Assembly (NCBI RefSeq): GCF_014652915.1
Contig: NZ_BMZS01000016.1
Location: forward strand, 1 to 64,000
Direction of reading: 5' to 3'
Length of the DNA stretch: 64,000 nt
Source: Thalassobaculum fulvum
Lineage (GTDB): Bacteria; Pseudomonadota; Alphaproteobacteria; Thalassobaculales; Thalassobaculaceae
A program made the position numbers and the translations under genes. The notes beneath the pieces are model-generated. The model saw only the letters and a program-made list of their open reading frames with translations. It searched no databases and had not been told where the DNA came from. Positions 1 through 9,008 of this stretch are shown in pieces (the stretch's first letter is position 1; each line of letters starts with the position of its first letter).

Positions 1-93
1 TCAACACCATGGTCAAGGAACAAAGGCCATTCAGACCCGCAGACGCTTGACAACAACGCGTACAGTTGCTGGACGGGGCGACCCGCTCCGCGG

Positions 94-140
94 GACGGAC
101 CGAACCGGAACCCACGGGGCGACGACGGGCGCGACTGGCA
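94..140. repeat. Degenerate copy of the intergenic palindromic repeat
   Basis: The segment contains CCGGAACCCAC followed by GGGGCGACG, matching the right arm and flank of the palindromic repeats found at 17.6, 49.1, 52.2, 54.8 and 56.2 kb. The left arm (CGTCAT-CCGG type) is not recognisable, so this looks like a decayed or truncated copy. It lies just beyond the stop codon of the proline iminopeptidase gene. The remainder of bases 1-153 shows no convincing gene. Confidence 0.4.
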
Positions 141-153
141 ATGAGGGCTGGAA

Positions 154-1110
154 CTACGCCGCCACCAGCGTCTTCAGGCGCTCGGTGGCGCGGACCAGGG
201 CGCGGCGGATGCCGGGCTCCATGGCGGCGTGGCCGGCGTCGGGGACCACCACGAACTCGGCCCCGGTCCAGGTCCGCGCCAGCAGGTCGGCCGAGGCCAT
301 CGGGCAGATCACGTCGTAGCGGCCCTGGACGATGACCGCCGGGTGCCGGGCCAGCCGGTCCATCCCGGCCAGCAGGCCCTGCGGCGGCAGGAACAGCCGG
401 TTGGCGAAGTAGTGCGCCTCGATCCGGGCCAGCGCCAGCGAGTGCTGGTCGTTCTCCATGTCGGCGAGCTGCCGCGGATCCGGCACCAGCGCCGAGCACG
501 CCGCCTCGTAGCGCGCCCAGCTGCGGGCCGCCGGCAGGTGCACCTCGGGCCGCGGATCGAACAGGCGGCGGTGGTAGGCGCTCAGCAGGTCGCCGCGCTC
601 GGCTTCCGGCAGGAACTCGGCGAACCGGCGCCAGGCGTCCGGATACAGCAGCCGGATGCCGGTCAGGAACCACTCCACCTCGCTCGGCCGGCCGAGGAAG
701 ATGCCGCGCAGCATGAAGCCCAGACAACGCGCCGGGTGCGCCTGGCCGTAGGCGAGCGCCAGGGTCGAGCCCCAGGAGCCGCCGAACACCATCCAACGGT
801 CGATCCCCAGGTGCTCGCGCAGCCGCTCCATGTCGGCGACCAGATGCGGCGTGGTGTTGGCCTGCACCGAGGCGTGCGGCGTCGAGCGGCCGGCGCCGCG
901 CTGGTCGAACAGCACGATCCGCCAGCCTTGCGGATCGAAGAACCGGCGCTGCGCCGGCGAGGTGCCGGAACCGGGGCCGCCGTGCAGGAACACCACCGGA
1001 GTGCCGGCCGGGTTGCCGCTTTCCTCCCAGTACAGCCGGTGGCCGTCGCCTACGTCGAGAAACCCGCTTCGGTGGAACGGTATCTCGGGAAACAGGTCGT
1101 CGCGCGCCAC
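154..1110 (-). CDS. pip: Proline iminopeptidase (alpha/beta hydrolase)
   Basis: 318 residues, the usual length of prolyl aminopeptidases, which release N-terminal proline from peptides in the cytoplasm. The oxyanion-hole motif HGGPG is at residues 43-47, the nucleophile elbow GGSWGS lies near residues 110-115 with Ser112 as likely nucleophile, and a late GH (DAGHAA, near 293) supplies the histidine. The HGGPG plus GGSWGS combination is characteristic of peptidase family S33 rather than of general hydrolases. No signal peptide is visible. It lies about 75 bp downstream of oxyR on the same strand and could be cotranscribed, though nothing ties it functionally to OxyR. Exact peptide preference cannot be read from sequence. 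Confidence 0.9.
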   Translation of the reverse strand: MARDDLFPEIPFHRSGFLDVGDGHRLYWEESGNPAGTPVVFLHGGPGSGTSPAQRRFFDPQGWRIVLFDQRGAGRSTPHASVQANTTPHLVADMERLREHLGIDRWMVFGGSWGSTLALAYGQAHPARCLGFMLRGIFLGRPSEVEWFLTGIRLLYPDAWRRFAEFLPEAERGDLLSAYHRRLFDPRPEVHLPAARSWARYEAACSALVPDPRQLADMENDQHSLALARIEAHYFANRLFLPPQGLLAGMDRLARHPAVIVQGRYDVICPMASADLLARTWTGAEFVVVPDAGHAAMEPGIRRALVRATERLKTLVAA

Positions 1111-1185
1111 CGCACCCTCGTCTGTCGATGCGCTGCCGCGATCGGGCGGCGCCCCGGGCCGTTATCGGGCGCTGCCCCGGGATTG

Positions 1186-2109
1186 TCAAAGACCGGCGAT
1201 GGCGAAAGTGCCGGGCGGACCGTGGTCGCGCAGGATCCCGGCCATCCGACGGACGTCGTCGACCCGGTCGCGCGAACGCCGGTAGGCCAGCGCCACCGTC
1301 CTGCCGATCTTCTCCTCCGCCAGCACCCGATAACGGACCAGCCCGCCGAGATCGGTCTCGCCCGGGACCGCCCCCGCCGGCACCAGGCTGTAGCCGATGC
1401 CGGCCGCCACCATCGCCTTCAGGGTCTCCAGGCTCATCGCGGTGTGGCGCGGCCGGTGCCCGGTGCCGCCGCACAGCGACAGCGCCTGGTCGCGCAGGCA
1501 ATGGCCCTCCTCGAGCAGTACCGCGCCGGCCGGATCCAGGTCGGCGACGTGCACCGACGGCGTGCTCGCCAGCGGCGACTGCGCCTCCACCGCCAGGCGG
1601 AACGGCTCGCGATACAGCGGGATGAGTTCCAGGCCGTGGTCGTCGATCGGCGGCGACAGCACGACCGCGTCCAGGGCGCCTTCCCGCAGGCGGGTGAGCA
1701 GGTGCTCGGTCAGCCCCTCCTCGATGGTCAGCAGCAGCTCGGGATAGGCCTCGCGCAACGGTGCCAGGGAGTGCGCGAACAGATACGGACCGACGGTGGC
1801 GATCGCCCCGAGCGCGAACGGGCCGGCGAGCGGCGCGGTCGCTTCGACCCCGGCATCCATCATCCGGGCCGCCGCGGCGAGCACGGCGCGGGCCCGCAGC
1901 ACCACCTCCTCGCCGACCCGGGTCGGCATGACCCGGCGGCTGGTGCGCTCGAACACCCGCACCCCGATCGCGTCCTCGACCTTGCGGACCCCCGACGACA
2001 GCGACGGCTGGCTGACCCGGCAGGCCTCGGCGGCCCGGCCGAAATGGCCGTGGTCGGCGACCGCCACCACGTACTCCAGGTCACGCAGCGAGAGTCCCCG
2101 GAATGTCAT
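1186..2109 (-). CDS. oxyR: Hydrogen-peroxide-sensing LysR regulator OxyR
   Basis: 307-residue LysR protein with an N-terminal winged HTH (residues about 6-65) and a LysR substrate domain. The family's two redox cysteines are present: EEGHCLRDQALSLC places them at residues 204 and 213, nine apart as Cys199 and Cys208 are in E. coli OxyR. In that family peroxide drives a disulfide between them and switches on peroxide-defence genes. It is transcribed divergently from a Dps-family gene, a classical OxyR target, across a 126-bp shared regulatory region. The presence of both cysteines and the dps neighbour make this OxyR rather than an unassigned LysR protein. Confidence 0.93.
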   Translation of the reverse strand: MTFRGLSLRDLEYVVAVADHGHFGRAAEACRVSQPSLSSGVRKVEDAIGVRVFERTSRRVMPTRVGEEVVLRARAVLAAAARMMDAGVEATAPLAGPFALGAIATVGPYLFAHSLAPLREAYPELLLTIEEGLTEHLLTRLREGALDAVVLSPPIDDHGLELIPLYREPFRLAVEAQSPLASTPSVHVADLDPAGAVLLEEGHCLRDQALSLCGGTGHRPRHTAMSLETLKAMVAAGIGYSLVPAGAVPGETDLGGLVRYRVLAEEKIGRTVALAYRRSRDRVDDVRRMAGILRDHGPPGTFAIAGL

Positions 2110-2235
2110 AGATCAAACCTATCGAAGCTTGCGGACCAATCGATTGGATGACGGTATCCGAACACCTATGTTTTGTCTCGTAGCCGTTGCGCCGGACCGC
2201 CGGCGACGGCCGCGGAACCGACAAGGAGAGGCACG
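2110..2235. promoter_or_regulatory. oxyR-dps divergent regulatory region
   Basis: A 126-bp region, richer in A+T than its surroundings, between the divergent oxyR and dps starts. Toward dps there is a plausible sigma-70 promoter: TTGGAT at 2144-2149, a 17-bp spacer, and TATGTT at 2167-2172. The dps ribosome binding site AAGGAGAG is at 2223-2230. OxyR would be expected to bind here, but I could not fit a full four-element OxyR site with confidence. Confidence 0.5.
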
Positions 2236-2682
2236 ATGACCCGCAACACCGATCCCGTCGTCAAGGCCCTGGAACAGGCCCTGGCCGACACCTTCACCCT
2301 GGCCCTGAAGACCCAGAACTACCACTGGAACGTGGTCGGCCCGAACTTCTTCGGCCTGCACAACCTGTTCGAGGAGCAGTACACCGACGCCTTCGGCGCG
2401 GTCGACGAACTGGCCGAGCGCATCCGTGCCCTGGGCGCCGCCGCGCCGGGCGGCCTGCAGGCGTTCCGGGAGATCAGCAGGATCGCCGATGCCCAGGAGG
2501 GCATTGACGCCAAGGCGATGATCGACGATCTCGCCGCCGGCAACGAGGCCGTCGGAGCGACACTGAAGGCCGGCATCGCGGCTGCCGGGAGCGCCGGCGA
2601 CGACGCCACCGCCGACCTGCTGACCGGCCGGCTGGCCACCCACGACAAGGCCGCCTGGATGCTGCGCAGCCTTCGCGGCTGA
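2236..2682 (+). CDS. dps: Dps-family ferritin-like DNA-protection protein
   Basis: 148 residues, a typical Dps length. The start is set by AAGGAGAG five bases upstream of ATG 2236; the frame stays open further upstream but without a better start. The ferroxidase-type motif KTQNYHWNVVGPNFFGLHNLFEEQYTD is cut here to its key residues: His31 in YHWNV, His43 in LHNLFEEQ and the acidic residues that follow. Dps dodecamers oxidise Fe(II) with H2O2, store iron and shield DNA. The arrangement opposite oxyR suggests peroxide induction. An 11-bp hairpin lies just downstream. Confidence 0.9.
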   Translation: MTRNTDPVVKALEQALADTFTLALKTQNYHWNVVGPNFFGLHNLFEEQYTDAFGAVDELAERIRALGAAAPGGLQAFREISRIADAQEGIDAKAMIDDLAAGNEAVGATLKAGIAAAGSAGDDATADLLTGRLATHDKAAWMLRSLRG

Positions 2683-2701
2683 CGCACGACAGCCGGCGTC
2701 C

Positions 2702-2740
2702 GGCCGGACGGCGCCGCCTCCCCGCCGTCCGGCCTTCCGC
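2702..2740 (+). terminator. Hairpin terminator after dps
   Basis: GGCCGGACGGC (2702-2712) pairs perfectly with GCCGTCCGGCC (2724-2734), an 11-bp stem with an 11-base loop, followed by a short pyrimidine-rich run (TTCCGCTCCTT). The T-run is weak, as is common in GC-rich genomes. Confidence 0.6.
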
Positions 2741-2743
2741 TCC

Positions 2744-3643
2744 TTGCGGGAGGACGGCATCCGGCTCCGCATTCCTCGCCGGATGCTGGTAGTCTCAAGT
2801 GTGATCTTCGATCGGCAACGACCGGCCTACGGCAAGCCCCGCATCACCCGGCGTCGGGTGGGCGCGGGGCTGGCGTGCCTGGTCCTGGCCGGACCCGCCG
2901 GGACGGCTGGCGCCCGCCCCGGTCCCGCCGCGCCCGACGGACTGGCCCGGGGCGAGACGGGACGTGTGTCGGCGATCCGCGACGGCGGCACCATCGATCT
3001 GGAGGACGGCACCACCGTCCGCCTCGCCGGCATCCAGACGCCCGAGCCGGCCCGCGGCGACCGCCCGGCCTGGCCGCTCGCGACCGAGGCGGCGACCGCG
3101 GTCGGCCATGCGCTGCTGGGGAACGACGTCACCCTTTGGCACCCGGAAGACCGCGAGGACCGCTGGGGCCGAAGCCTCGCCCACGTCGTCCGCGACGACG
3201 GGCTGTGGATGCAGGGCACCCTGCTGATGACGGGCCTGGCGCGGGTCTACACCCAGCCCCGGACCGCCACCGGCGCCCGGCTGATGCTCGACCTGGAGCG
3301 CACCGCCCGCGCCGCCCGGAGCGGGATCTGGCGCGAGCGGTTCTACCGGGTCCGCAACCCGGCCGAGACCTGGGGCGACCTCGACAGCGTGCAGGTCGTC
3401 GAGGGCCGCGTGGTCGACGCGGCGGTCGTCCGCGGCACCGCCTACCTCAACTTCGGCCCCGACTGGCGGCGCGACTTCACGTTCCGCGCCAGGCCGGACG
3501 TCCGCCAGGTCTTCGCGCGCGCCGGCATCGACCTCGCCGACCTGACCGGACGACGGGTGCGGGGCCGCGGCTGGGTCTTCCCCTTGAACGGCCCGATGAT
3601 CGACCTTACCCACCCGGAGGGGCTGGAGGTCCTGGAGGAATGA
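2744..3643 (+). CDS. Exported thermonuclease-family (SNase-like) protein
   Basis: An SNase-like OB-fold domain begins near residue 70: GRVSAIRDGGTIDLEDGTTVRLAGIQTPE and then EDRWGRSLAHV, with a following LMTGLARV segment. Family members cleave nucleic acids or act as secreted 'nuclease homologues'. An N-terminal hydrophobic stretch (VGAGLACLVLAGPAGTAGA) looks like a signal peptide, so the product is probably periplasmic. The second half (VVEGRVVDAAVVRGTAYLNFG...) resembles a nucleic-acid-binding OB fold common in alphaproteobacterial members. The listed start is a TTG; an ATG at 2783 or GTG at 2801 would give a more conventional signal peptide and may be the real start. Catalytic competence is uncertain. 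Confidence 0.75.
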   Translation: MREDGIRLRIPRRMLVVSSVIFDRQRPAYGKPRITRRRVGAGLACLVLAGPAGTAGARPGPAAPDGLARGETGRVSAIRDGGTIDLEDGTTVRLAGIQTPEPARGDRPAWPLATEAATAVGHALLGNDVTLWHPEDREDRWGRSLAHVVRDDGLWMQGTLLMTGLARVYTQPRTATGARLMLDLERTARAARSGIWRERFYRVRNPAETWGDLDSVQVVEGRVVDAAVVRGTAYLNFGPDWRRDFTFRARPDVRQVFARAGIDLADLTGRRVRGRGWVFPLNGPMIDLTHPEGLEVLEE

Positions 3644-3701
3644 CGGAAAACTACCCTTGCGACGTTCGAGTCCATGAACAGCCGGAGACCGTGACGCGCC
3701 G

Positions 3702-5186
3702 ATGAAACCGACGATCGGAATTCGCCGCCGGATCGCATCCCTGCTGCTCGCCGCGAGCGTCGCGGTCGGGGCGGCCGGGGTCGGCGGCTGCTCGACCAAC
3801 CCCGCCACCGGCCAGCAGATATTCACGCTGATGTCGCCGGAGGAGGAACGGCAGGTCGGGGCCGAGCAGCACCCCAAGATCCTCGCCGAGTTCGGCGGGG
3901 TCTACGACGACAACGCGATCCAGGCCTACGTCGCGGGCATCGGCGCCAGGCTGGTGGCCAACTCCGAGCAGTCGCAGCTGCCGTTCACCTTCACTGTGCT
4001 GGACTCGCCGGTGGTGAACGCCTTCGCCCTGCCCGGCGGCTACGTCTACGTGACCCGCGGCCTGCTGGCGCTCGCCGACAGCGAGGCCGAGCTGGCCGGC
4101 GTGATCGGCCACGAGATCGCCCACGTCACGGCGCGGCACGGCGCCCAGCAGCAGGGGCGGGCGGTCTGGGTCGGCCTCGGCGCCGCCATCCTGGGGGCGG
4201 CGATCGGCGACCGCGGGGCCGCCGACCTGCTGAACCTCGGCGGCGGCCTGATCCTGCGCGGCTACAGCCGGGAGCAGGAGTTCGAGGCCGACTCGCTCGG
4301 CCTGCGCTATCTGGTCCGGGCCGGCTATCAGCCGGACGCCATGGCGTCGTTCCTCGCCCGGCTGCGCGACAAGAGCCGGCTGGACGCCGAGATCCTCGGG
4401 ACCGGCTCCGACCCTGACGAGTACAGCCTGATGGCGACGCACCCGCGGACCATCGACCGGGTGCAGGAGGCCCGCGCCGCCAGCATCGGCCTCGCCGCCC
4501 AGGGCGGGATCGTCGACCGCGAGCCGTATCTGCGCCGGCTCGACGGCATGCTGTACGGCGACTCGCCCGAGCAGGGCTATGTGCGGGGCCGGCGCTTCGT
4601 GCATCCGAAGCTGCGGTTCGAATTCACGGTCCCGGCGGATTTCGTGCTGCTCAACGGGCCGACGGCGGTCCGCGCCCGCGCCCCGAACGGCGCCGAGATC
4701 CGGTTCGACGCCGCCCGCCAGGAGGGTGAGCACGACATGCTGCGGTACATAACCCGGCGCTGGGGGGCCCGGCTGCCGCTGACCAACCTGACCCGCTTCG
4801 ACAGCAACGGCATGCAGGGCGCGACCGGGGTGACGCGGGTCTCCTCGAACCGCGGGCCGGTCGATATCCGGCTGGTCGCCCTCGATGGCGGTGACGGCCG
4901 GATCTACCGGTTCCTGTTCGCAACGCCGGCCGACGATACGCCGAGACAGGCGGAGGCGTTGCGGCAGACCGCGCTGAGCTTCCGGCGGATCAGCGAGGCC
5001 GAGGCGGCTCGCGAGCGGCCGTATCGGCTGCAGGTCCGAACCGCCCGGCCGGGTGACTCCGTCGCCGGGCTGGCGCGGTCGCTGCCCGAAGGGCCGTTCG
5101 CCGAGGCCCGTTTCCGGGTCCTGAACGGCCTCGCCCCCGGCGAGCAGCCGCAGCCGGGGTCGCTGGTGAAGACCGTGGTCGACTGA
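3702..5186 (+). CDS. M48-family zinc metalloprotease lipoprotein
   Basis: 494 residues. It has a hydrophobic signal sequence ending in a lipobox with Cys30 (GVGGC), so the protein is likely lipidated and periplasmic. The zinc motif HEIAH is at 137-141, with the third ligand in the downstream EQEFEAD segment near residue 193, which is the BepA/YfgC-type M48 arrangement. About 170 C-terminal residues (FTVPADFVLLNGPTAV... RPGDSVAGLARSLPEG) form an extra domain whose last part resembles LysM. Relatives act in outer-membrane protein quality control. The predicted role is periplasmic proteolysis or chaperoning of envelope proteins. The neighbouring rpoH gene is convergent. Confidence 0.88.
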   Translation: MKPTIGIRRRIASLLLAASVAVGAAGVGGCSTNPATGQQIFTLMSPEEERQVGAEQHPKILAEFGGVYDDNAIQAYVAGIGARLVANSEQSQLPFTFTVLDSPVVNAFALPGGYVYVTRGLLALADSEAELAGVIGHEIAHVTARHGAQQQGRAVWVGLGAAILGAAIGDRGAADLLNLGGGLILRGYSREQEFEADSLGLRYLVRAGYQPDAMASFLARLRDKSRLDAEILGTGSDPDEYSLMATHPRTIDRVQEARAASIGLAAQGGIVDREPYLRRLDGMLYGDSPEQGYVRGRRFVHPKLRFEFTVPADFVLLNGPTAVRARAPNGAEIRFDAARQEGEHDMLRYITRRWGARLPLTNLTRFDSNGMQGATGVTRVSSNRGPVDIRLVALDGGDGRIYRFLFATPADDTPRQAEALRQTALSFRRISEAEAARERPYRLQVRTARPGDSVAGLARSLPEGPFAEARFRVLNGLAPGEQPQPGSLVKTVVD

Positions 5187-5213
5187 CCGGCCCTGCAGGC
5201 CGGATCGCCGGGC

Positions 5214-6098
5214 TCAAAACTCGGGGATCAGGTCGTTCGGGCTGGCCATGCGGTCGGCCAGCCGCTCGCGCAGCTTCAGCAGCGCCCGACTCTCGAGCTG
5301 GCGGACCCGTTCCTTCGAGATGCCGAGGTCACGCCCGAGTTCCTCGAGCGTCGCCCCCTCCTCGCGCAGCCGACGCTGGTCGATGATGATGCGCTCGCGC
5401 GGGTTCAGGTCGGCCAGGGCCTCCGCCAGCCATTTCGAGAGCGTCCGGGAGTCGCGCATGCCCGTGACGACCTGCTCGGGGCTCGGCCGTTCGTCGGCCA
5501 GCAGCCCCTGCCAGTCGTCCTCGCCGTCCTCCGAAACCGTGGCGTTCAGCGACTGGTCCTGGCCGCCCAGCCGGCCCTCCATCGCCTCGACGTCGCGCAG
5601 CGGGACGCCCAGGCGCTCGGCGATCGCATCGCGGACCTCTCCGGACATCGTCGTCTCCGACGGATCCTGCAGGCGGGCCCGCAGCCGCCGCAGGTTGAAG
5701 AACAGCGACTTCTGCGCCGTGGTCGTCCCGATCCGGACGATCGACCAGTTGCGCAGGATGTAGTCCTGCATGGCGGAGCGTATCCACCAGGTGGCGTAGG
5801 TCGAGAACCGGATCTCGCGTTCGGGCTCGAACCGGGCCGCCGCCTGCATCAGGCCGACATTGCCTTCCTGGACCAGGTCGGCGAGCGGCAGGCCGTAGTG
5901 GCGGAACCGGCTGGCCGTACCGATCACCAGGCGGGTATAGGCCCGGACCAGCCGGTGCAGGGCTTTCTCGTCGCCATCTTCCCGCCAGCGCCGGGCAAGC
6001 TCGAGCTCGTGGTCGCGCTCGAGCAACGGCTCGCGCATGGCCGACCGGAAGAAGGCGGCATCGGCCGCCTGGGTGTTCGGACCTGCGAACTGCGCCAT
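5214..6098 (-). CDS. rpoH: Heat-shock sigma factor RpoH (sigma-32)
   Basis: Sigma-70 family protein of about 294 residues containing the RpoH box QKSLFFNLRRLR, region 2 (LVQEGNVGLMQAAARFEPEREIRFSTYATWWIRSA, key residues ending in WWIR) and region 4 (GISKERVRQLESRALLKLRE). It directs RNA polymerase to heat-shock and proteostasis promoters. I place the start at ATG 6098 because a G-rich ribosome binding site (GGGGGG) precedes it; an ATG seven codons upstream is in frame but poorer. A 6-bp hairpin (GAAGGC/GCCTTC, 6120-6136) lies upstream in the leader and might affect translation. Many alphaproteobacteria have two RpoH copies; only one is in this window. Confidence 0.93.
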   Translation of the reverse strand: MAQFAGPNTQAADAAFFRSAMREPLLERDHELELARRWREDGDEKALHRLVRAYTRLVIGTASRFRHYGLPLADLVQEGNVGLMQAAARFEPEREIRFSTYATWWIRSAMQDYILRNWSIVRIGTTTAQKSLFFNLRRLRARLQDPSETTMSGEVRDAIAERLGVPLRDVEAMEGRLGGQDQSLNATVSEDGEDDWQGLLADERPSPEQVVTGMRDSRTLSKWLAEALADLNPRERIIIDQRRLREEGATLEELGRDLGISKERVRQLESRALLKLRERLADRMASPNDLIPEF

Positions 6099-6184
6099 GA
6101 TCGAGCCCCCCGTCACCATGAAGGCACCCAGCCTTCAAACCATGTACGGAGCGAGCGGGCGCCTGGATCACCGGGCGCCGGGCG

Positions 6185-7006
6185 TCAGGCCTCGAGGCGG
6201 TCCAGGAGAACGCCGTCCGGGGCAAGGCAGGCGGCGATCAGCGGCCCGTCCCGACCGCAGCCGCCGTCGATCGTGAGGGTGATCCCGTCCTCCGACCAGC
6301 CGCCGCCGTCCGGATCGTGACCGCGGACGATCCGGGCGAAGCCGTTGTAGCCGGCGGCCGCCCGGGAGAACGTGCCGCTTTCCCACCAGAAGGCGTCGCG
6401 CTGGTCGGCCAGCGGGCGGGCCGGATCGAGACCGGCGTGCACGAACAGCACGCCGCCGGGGCCGGTATGGGCATAGCGCCGCAGGCTGGAGAACCAGACC
6501 TGGTGACCGGGTGCCGCCTGCATCGCCGCCTTCAGCCGGCCGGTCCACCGGGTCAGCGCCAGCATGCCCTCGTTGGCGGCCGCGAACCCCTGCTCGGGAT
6601 CGCCGCCGTAGGCCCGCAACGTCGCCTCGACGCCGCGCCCGAGCATCCAGCGCAGCAGTTCCTTCGGTTTCGGCGCGAAGTGGATCTGCAGCAGCTTGTG
6701 CCACATCTCCTCCTGCCGGCCGCGCAGATAGACGACGTCCTCGGGCAGATACAGCGGCGGCTGGGCCAGGACCAGCCGGCGGAACCGCAAGGCCTCCGTC
6801 AGGGTGGCCCGGACGTCGCCGCCGCCCATCAGGTCGCCGAGATAGACTACGCGGTCGCCGCTCTCGAACCTGGCGCCGATCGCGTCGTGCAGCTCCGCCA
6901 GGCGGTCGGCCGCGCCGTGGACCGCGGCGATGGCCCAAATCCGCCGGGCGCGCGACAGATCGATGAAGCGCTCGGTGGCTGGTTCGGTCGGGCTGGTCGT
7001 CGGCAT
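6185..7006 (-). CDS. Metallophosphatase-fold protein with altered metal motifs
   Basis: The sequence follows the PPP/Calcineurin phosphatase layout but with degraded motifs. WAIAAVHGAAD stands where GDIHG is expected, YLGDLMGGG where GDxxDR is expected, and YLRGRQEE where GNHE is expected. LFVHAGLDP and a late RGHDP (normally HAG and GHT) are conserved. Because the first Asp/His pair and the GNHE Asn-His are missing, catalytic metal binding is doubtful. ATG 7006 (MPTTSPTE) is chosen over longer in-frame starts because the upstream extension is low-complexity. It lies upstream of rpoH on the same strand with an 86-bp gap. The function is unknown; a pseudo-phosphatase regulatory role is only a guess. 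Confidence 0.65.
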   Translation of the reverse strand: MPTTSPTEPATERFIDLSRARRIWAIAAVHGAADRLAELHDAIGARFESGDRVVYLGDLMGGGDVRATLTEALRFRRLVLAQPPLYLPEDVVYLRGRQEEMWHKLLQIHFAPKPKELLRWMLGRGVEATLRAYGGDPEQGFAAANEGMLALTRWTGRLKAAMQAAPGHQVWFSSLRRYAHTGPGGVLFVHAGLDPARPLADQRDAFWWESGTFSRAAAGYNGFARIVRGHDPDGGGWSEDGITLTIDGGCGRDGPLIAACLAPDGVLLDRLEA

Positions 7007-7251
7007 CCGGGGTCGCAGTGGTCCGGCGCGGTGTCGTCGGGACTCGGTGATAGCAGGCCGCCCGACGCCGCGAAAGGGGGAGCCGGCGGCGTGCAGCCGC
7101 TCCGGCACAACAGAAATCCGGTCAGGGCATCAATCCGACCGCGTGGCCGTGACCGTTCCGATCCGGTCAACGAAACGGGGCGGCGCCGCGGCACCGCCCC
7201 CTTTTCCCGTCACCCCCGGGCGTTCCCCCCGGGCGCGCCGTCCGGCGTCGC

Positions 7252-7749
7252 TCAGGCGGCGTCCATCAGTTTCTCGAGCCGGTCCACGGCGGCCGTCTCG
7301 TCGATCTGCTCGATCTTGGCGAACTCGCGGGCCAGCCGGTCGAGCGCCGCCTGATACATCTGGCGCTCGCTGTAGGACTGGTCGGCCTGGTTGCTGGAGC
7401 GCCGCAGGTCGCGCACCACCTCGGCGATCGACACCGGGTCGCCGGAGTTGATCTTCGCCTCGTACTCCTGGGCCCGACGCGACCACATGGTCCGGCGCAC
7501 CTTCGCCCGGCCCTTCAGCTTCTGCAGCGCGGCGTCCATCTGCTTGCGGCTGCTCAGCCGGCGCAGGCCGCTGGTCCGGGCCTTGCCGAGCGGAATCCGC
7601 AGCGTCATCCGGTCCTGCTCGAAGTCGATCACCAGCAGGTCGAGTTCCGTGCCGGCTACGATCTGTGTCTCCGTCCCCTTGATCAGCCCGACGCCGTGCG
7701 TCGGGTACACAACGAAATCGCCGGTCTTGAATTCGCTCTTCTTTGTCAT
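7252..7749 (-). CDS. carD: CarD-family transcriptional regulator
   Basis: 165 residues from MTKKSEFKTGDFVVYPTHGVG. The N-terminal Tudor-like RNA-polymerase interaction domain (GDFVVYPTHGVGLIKGTE... GTELDLLVIDF) is followed by a helical DNA-interacting C-terminal domain (RRTMWSRRAQEYEAKINSGD). CarD binds the RNAP beta subunit and stabilises open complexes, particularly at rRNA and housekeeping promoters. The ATG at 7749 is preceded by GAGAG; an in-frame upstream extension lacks family similarity. It sits downstream of fdxA, a common alphaproteobacterial order, with a 354-bp gap. Confidence 0.92.
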   Translation of the reverse strand: MTKKSEFKTGDFVVYPTHGVGLIKGTETQIVAGTELDLLVIDFEQDRMTLRIPLGKARTSGLRRLSSRKQMDAALQKLKGRAKVRRTMWSRRAQEYEAKINSGDPVSIAEVVRDLRRSSNQADQSYSERQMYQAALDRLAREFAKIEQIDETAAVDRLEKLMDAA

Positions 7750-8103
7750 CGGGCTCTCTGTTTCACATCCATCCCAAGATCCCGCGCAGGTCCAGCGACG
7801 CGCCACCCCACCCGGCGCGCCATCGCGGCGTCACGATCGACGCCGAACGACAGTCCGAAACACTCAGGTTCCGTCACTGGTCCCACGGTTTGCGGGGACG
7901 GGGCCGGGAATGACTCTCCGTCCCGACTCCGAACGAAGGGGACAGTACCACAAATCGGGGCACAATGGTAGGGCACGGCCGCGGACAAGCACCGCGAACC
8001 CGGGGCGAAACGCCACGAATGCGTTAAATCAGACAGTTGTTACCGGAGTCTTAATCCCGGGTGACAATGACGCTCCCGAAACCGGGAATAGCGCCGCCCG
8101 GAG
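7750..8103. other. Gene-free stretch between fdxA and carD
   Basis: 354 bases without a supported gene. It must hold the end of the fdxA transcript and the carD promoter (carD ribosome binding site GAGAG beside 7750-7760). At 7936-7960 the string GGGGACAGTACCAC occurs, which resembles a REP-type repeat fragment but is too short to assign. Around 8020-8060 the sequence is richer in A+T (GCGTTAAATCAGACAGTTGT), a reasonable place for the carD promoter, but no clear -35/-10 pair stands out. Confidence 0.45.
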
Positions 8104-8442
<339 letters not shown>

Positions 8443-8475
8443 CGACGTCTCCTCCGGGGCTCGACCCGCCGCTGT

Positions 8476-8955
8476 TTAGTCGCTCGAACCCGCCTCATCA
8501 AGACCGAGTTTCGCAAGCGCCTGCTTGCGCGCGATCCCGCTATCCCGGTCGCCGACGTACAGAAGCCCGGCGAGACGCCGCATCAGCTGCGCCTCGTAGT
8601 CGTGCAGCGTGCCGTCGGCGTACACCACCTCCCACAGCGCCTCCATCAGCATCAGCCGGCCGTCGTGGTCCAGCCGGTCCTTCAGGACCCGGGTGAAGCC
8701 GTACAGATCGACCGATTCCTCGGCGGCGTGCGCCGCCTCCGCCATCACCCGGTCGATCTCGTCGCGCGGCACGCCGAACCGTTCGACGAGACGATCTGCC
8801 GCAACCGCGCGCTCGCGGTCGTCGACCCCGCCGTCGAGGGCCGCGGCCTTGACCAGCAGCACCGCCGCCGCCGTGGCGAGTTCGTCGCGCGGCGCCGTCG
8901 CGGACCCGCCGCCGCCGTCGAGCCTGTCGAGAAAACGCTGCAATCGGGCCAACAT
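8476..8955 (-). CDS. TerB-like (tellurite-resistance fold) protein
   Basis: 159 residues, all helical in character. Two acidic segments, AALDGGVDDRERAVAADRLVERFG and ALWEVVYADGTLHDYEAQLMRRLAGLL, are the signature of the TerB/DjlA N-terminal fold, where paired acidic residues bind divalent metal. Family members are cytoplasmic or membrane-associated and their exact role is unclear; tellurite resistance itself should not be assumed. It shares the fdxA transcript direction and is 53 bp from the divergent methyltransferase gene. Confidence 0.75.
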   Translation of the reverse strand: MLARLQRFLDRLDGGGGSATAPRDELATAAAVLLVKAAALDGGVDDRERAVAADRLVERFGVPRDEIDRVMAEAAHAAEESVDLYGFTRVLKDRLDHDGRLMLMEALWEVVYADGTLHDYEAQLMRRLAGLLYVGDRDSGIARKQALAKLGLDEAGSSD

Positions 8956-9008
8956 CGGCGCCTCCGGCGCATTGCGGGGTCAAGGGGATGACGTCTACAT
9001 AGGCGGTC

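Noticed and set aside
229-2151. A 640-codon open frame opposite the peptidase and oxyR genes
   Set aside because: Antisense shadow of two well-identified genes with low-complexity product.
2110-2235. A full OxyR binding site
   Set aside because: Fragments resembling half-sites are present but not in the expected four-element spacing.
7936-7960. REP-like GGGGACAGTACC fragment between fdxA and carD
   Set aside because: Too short and degenerate to assign to a repeat family.
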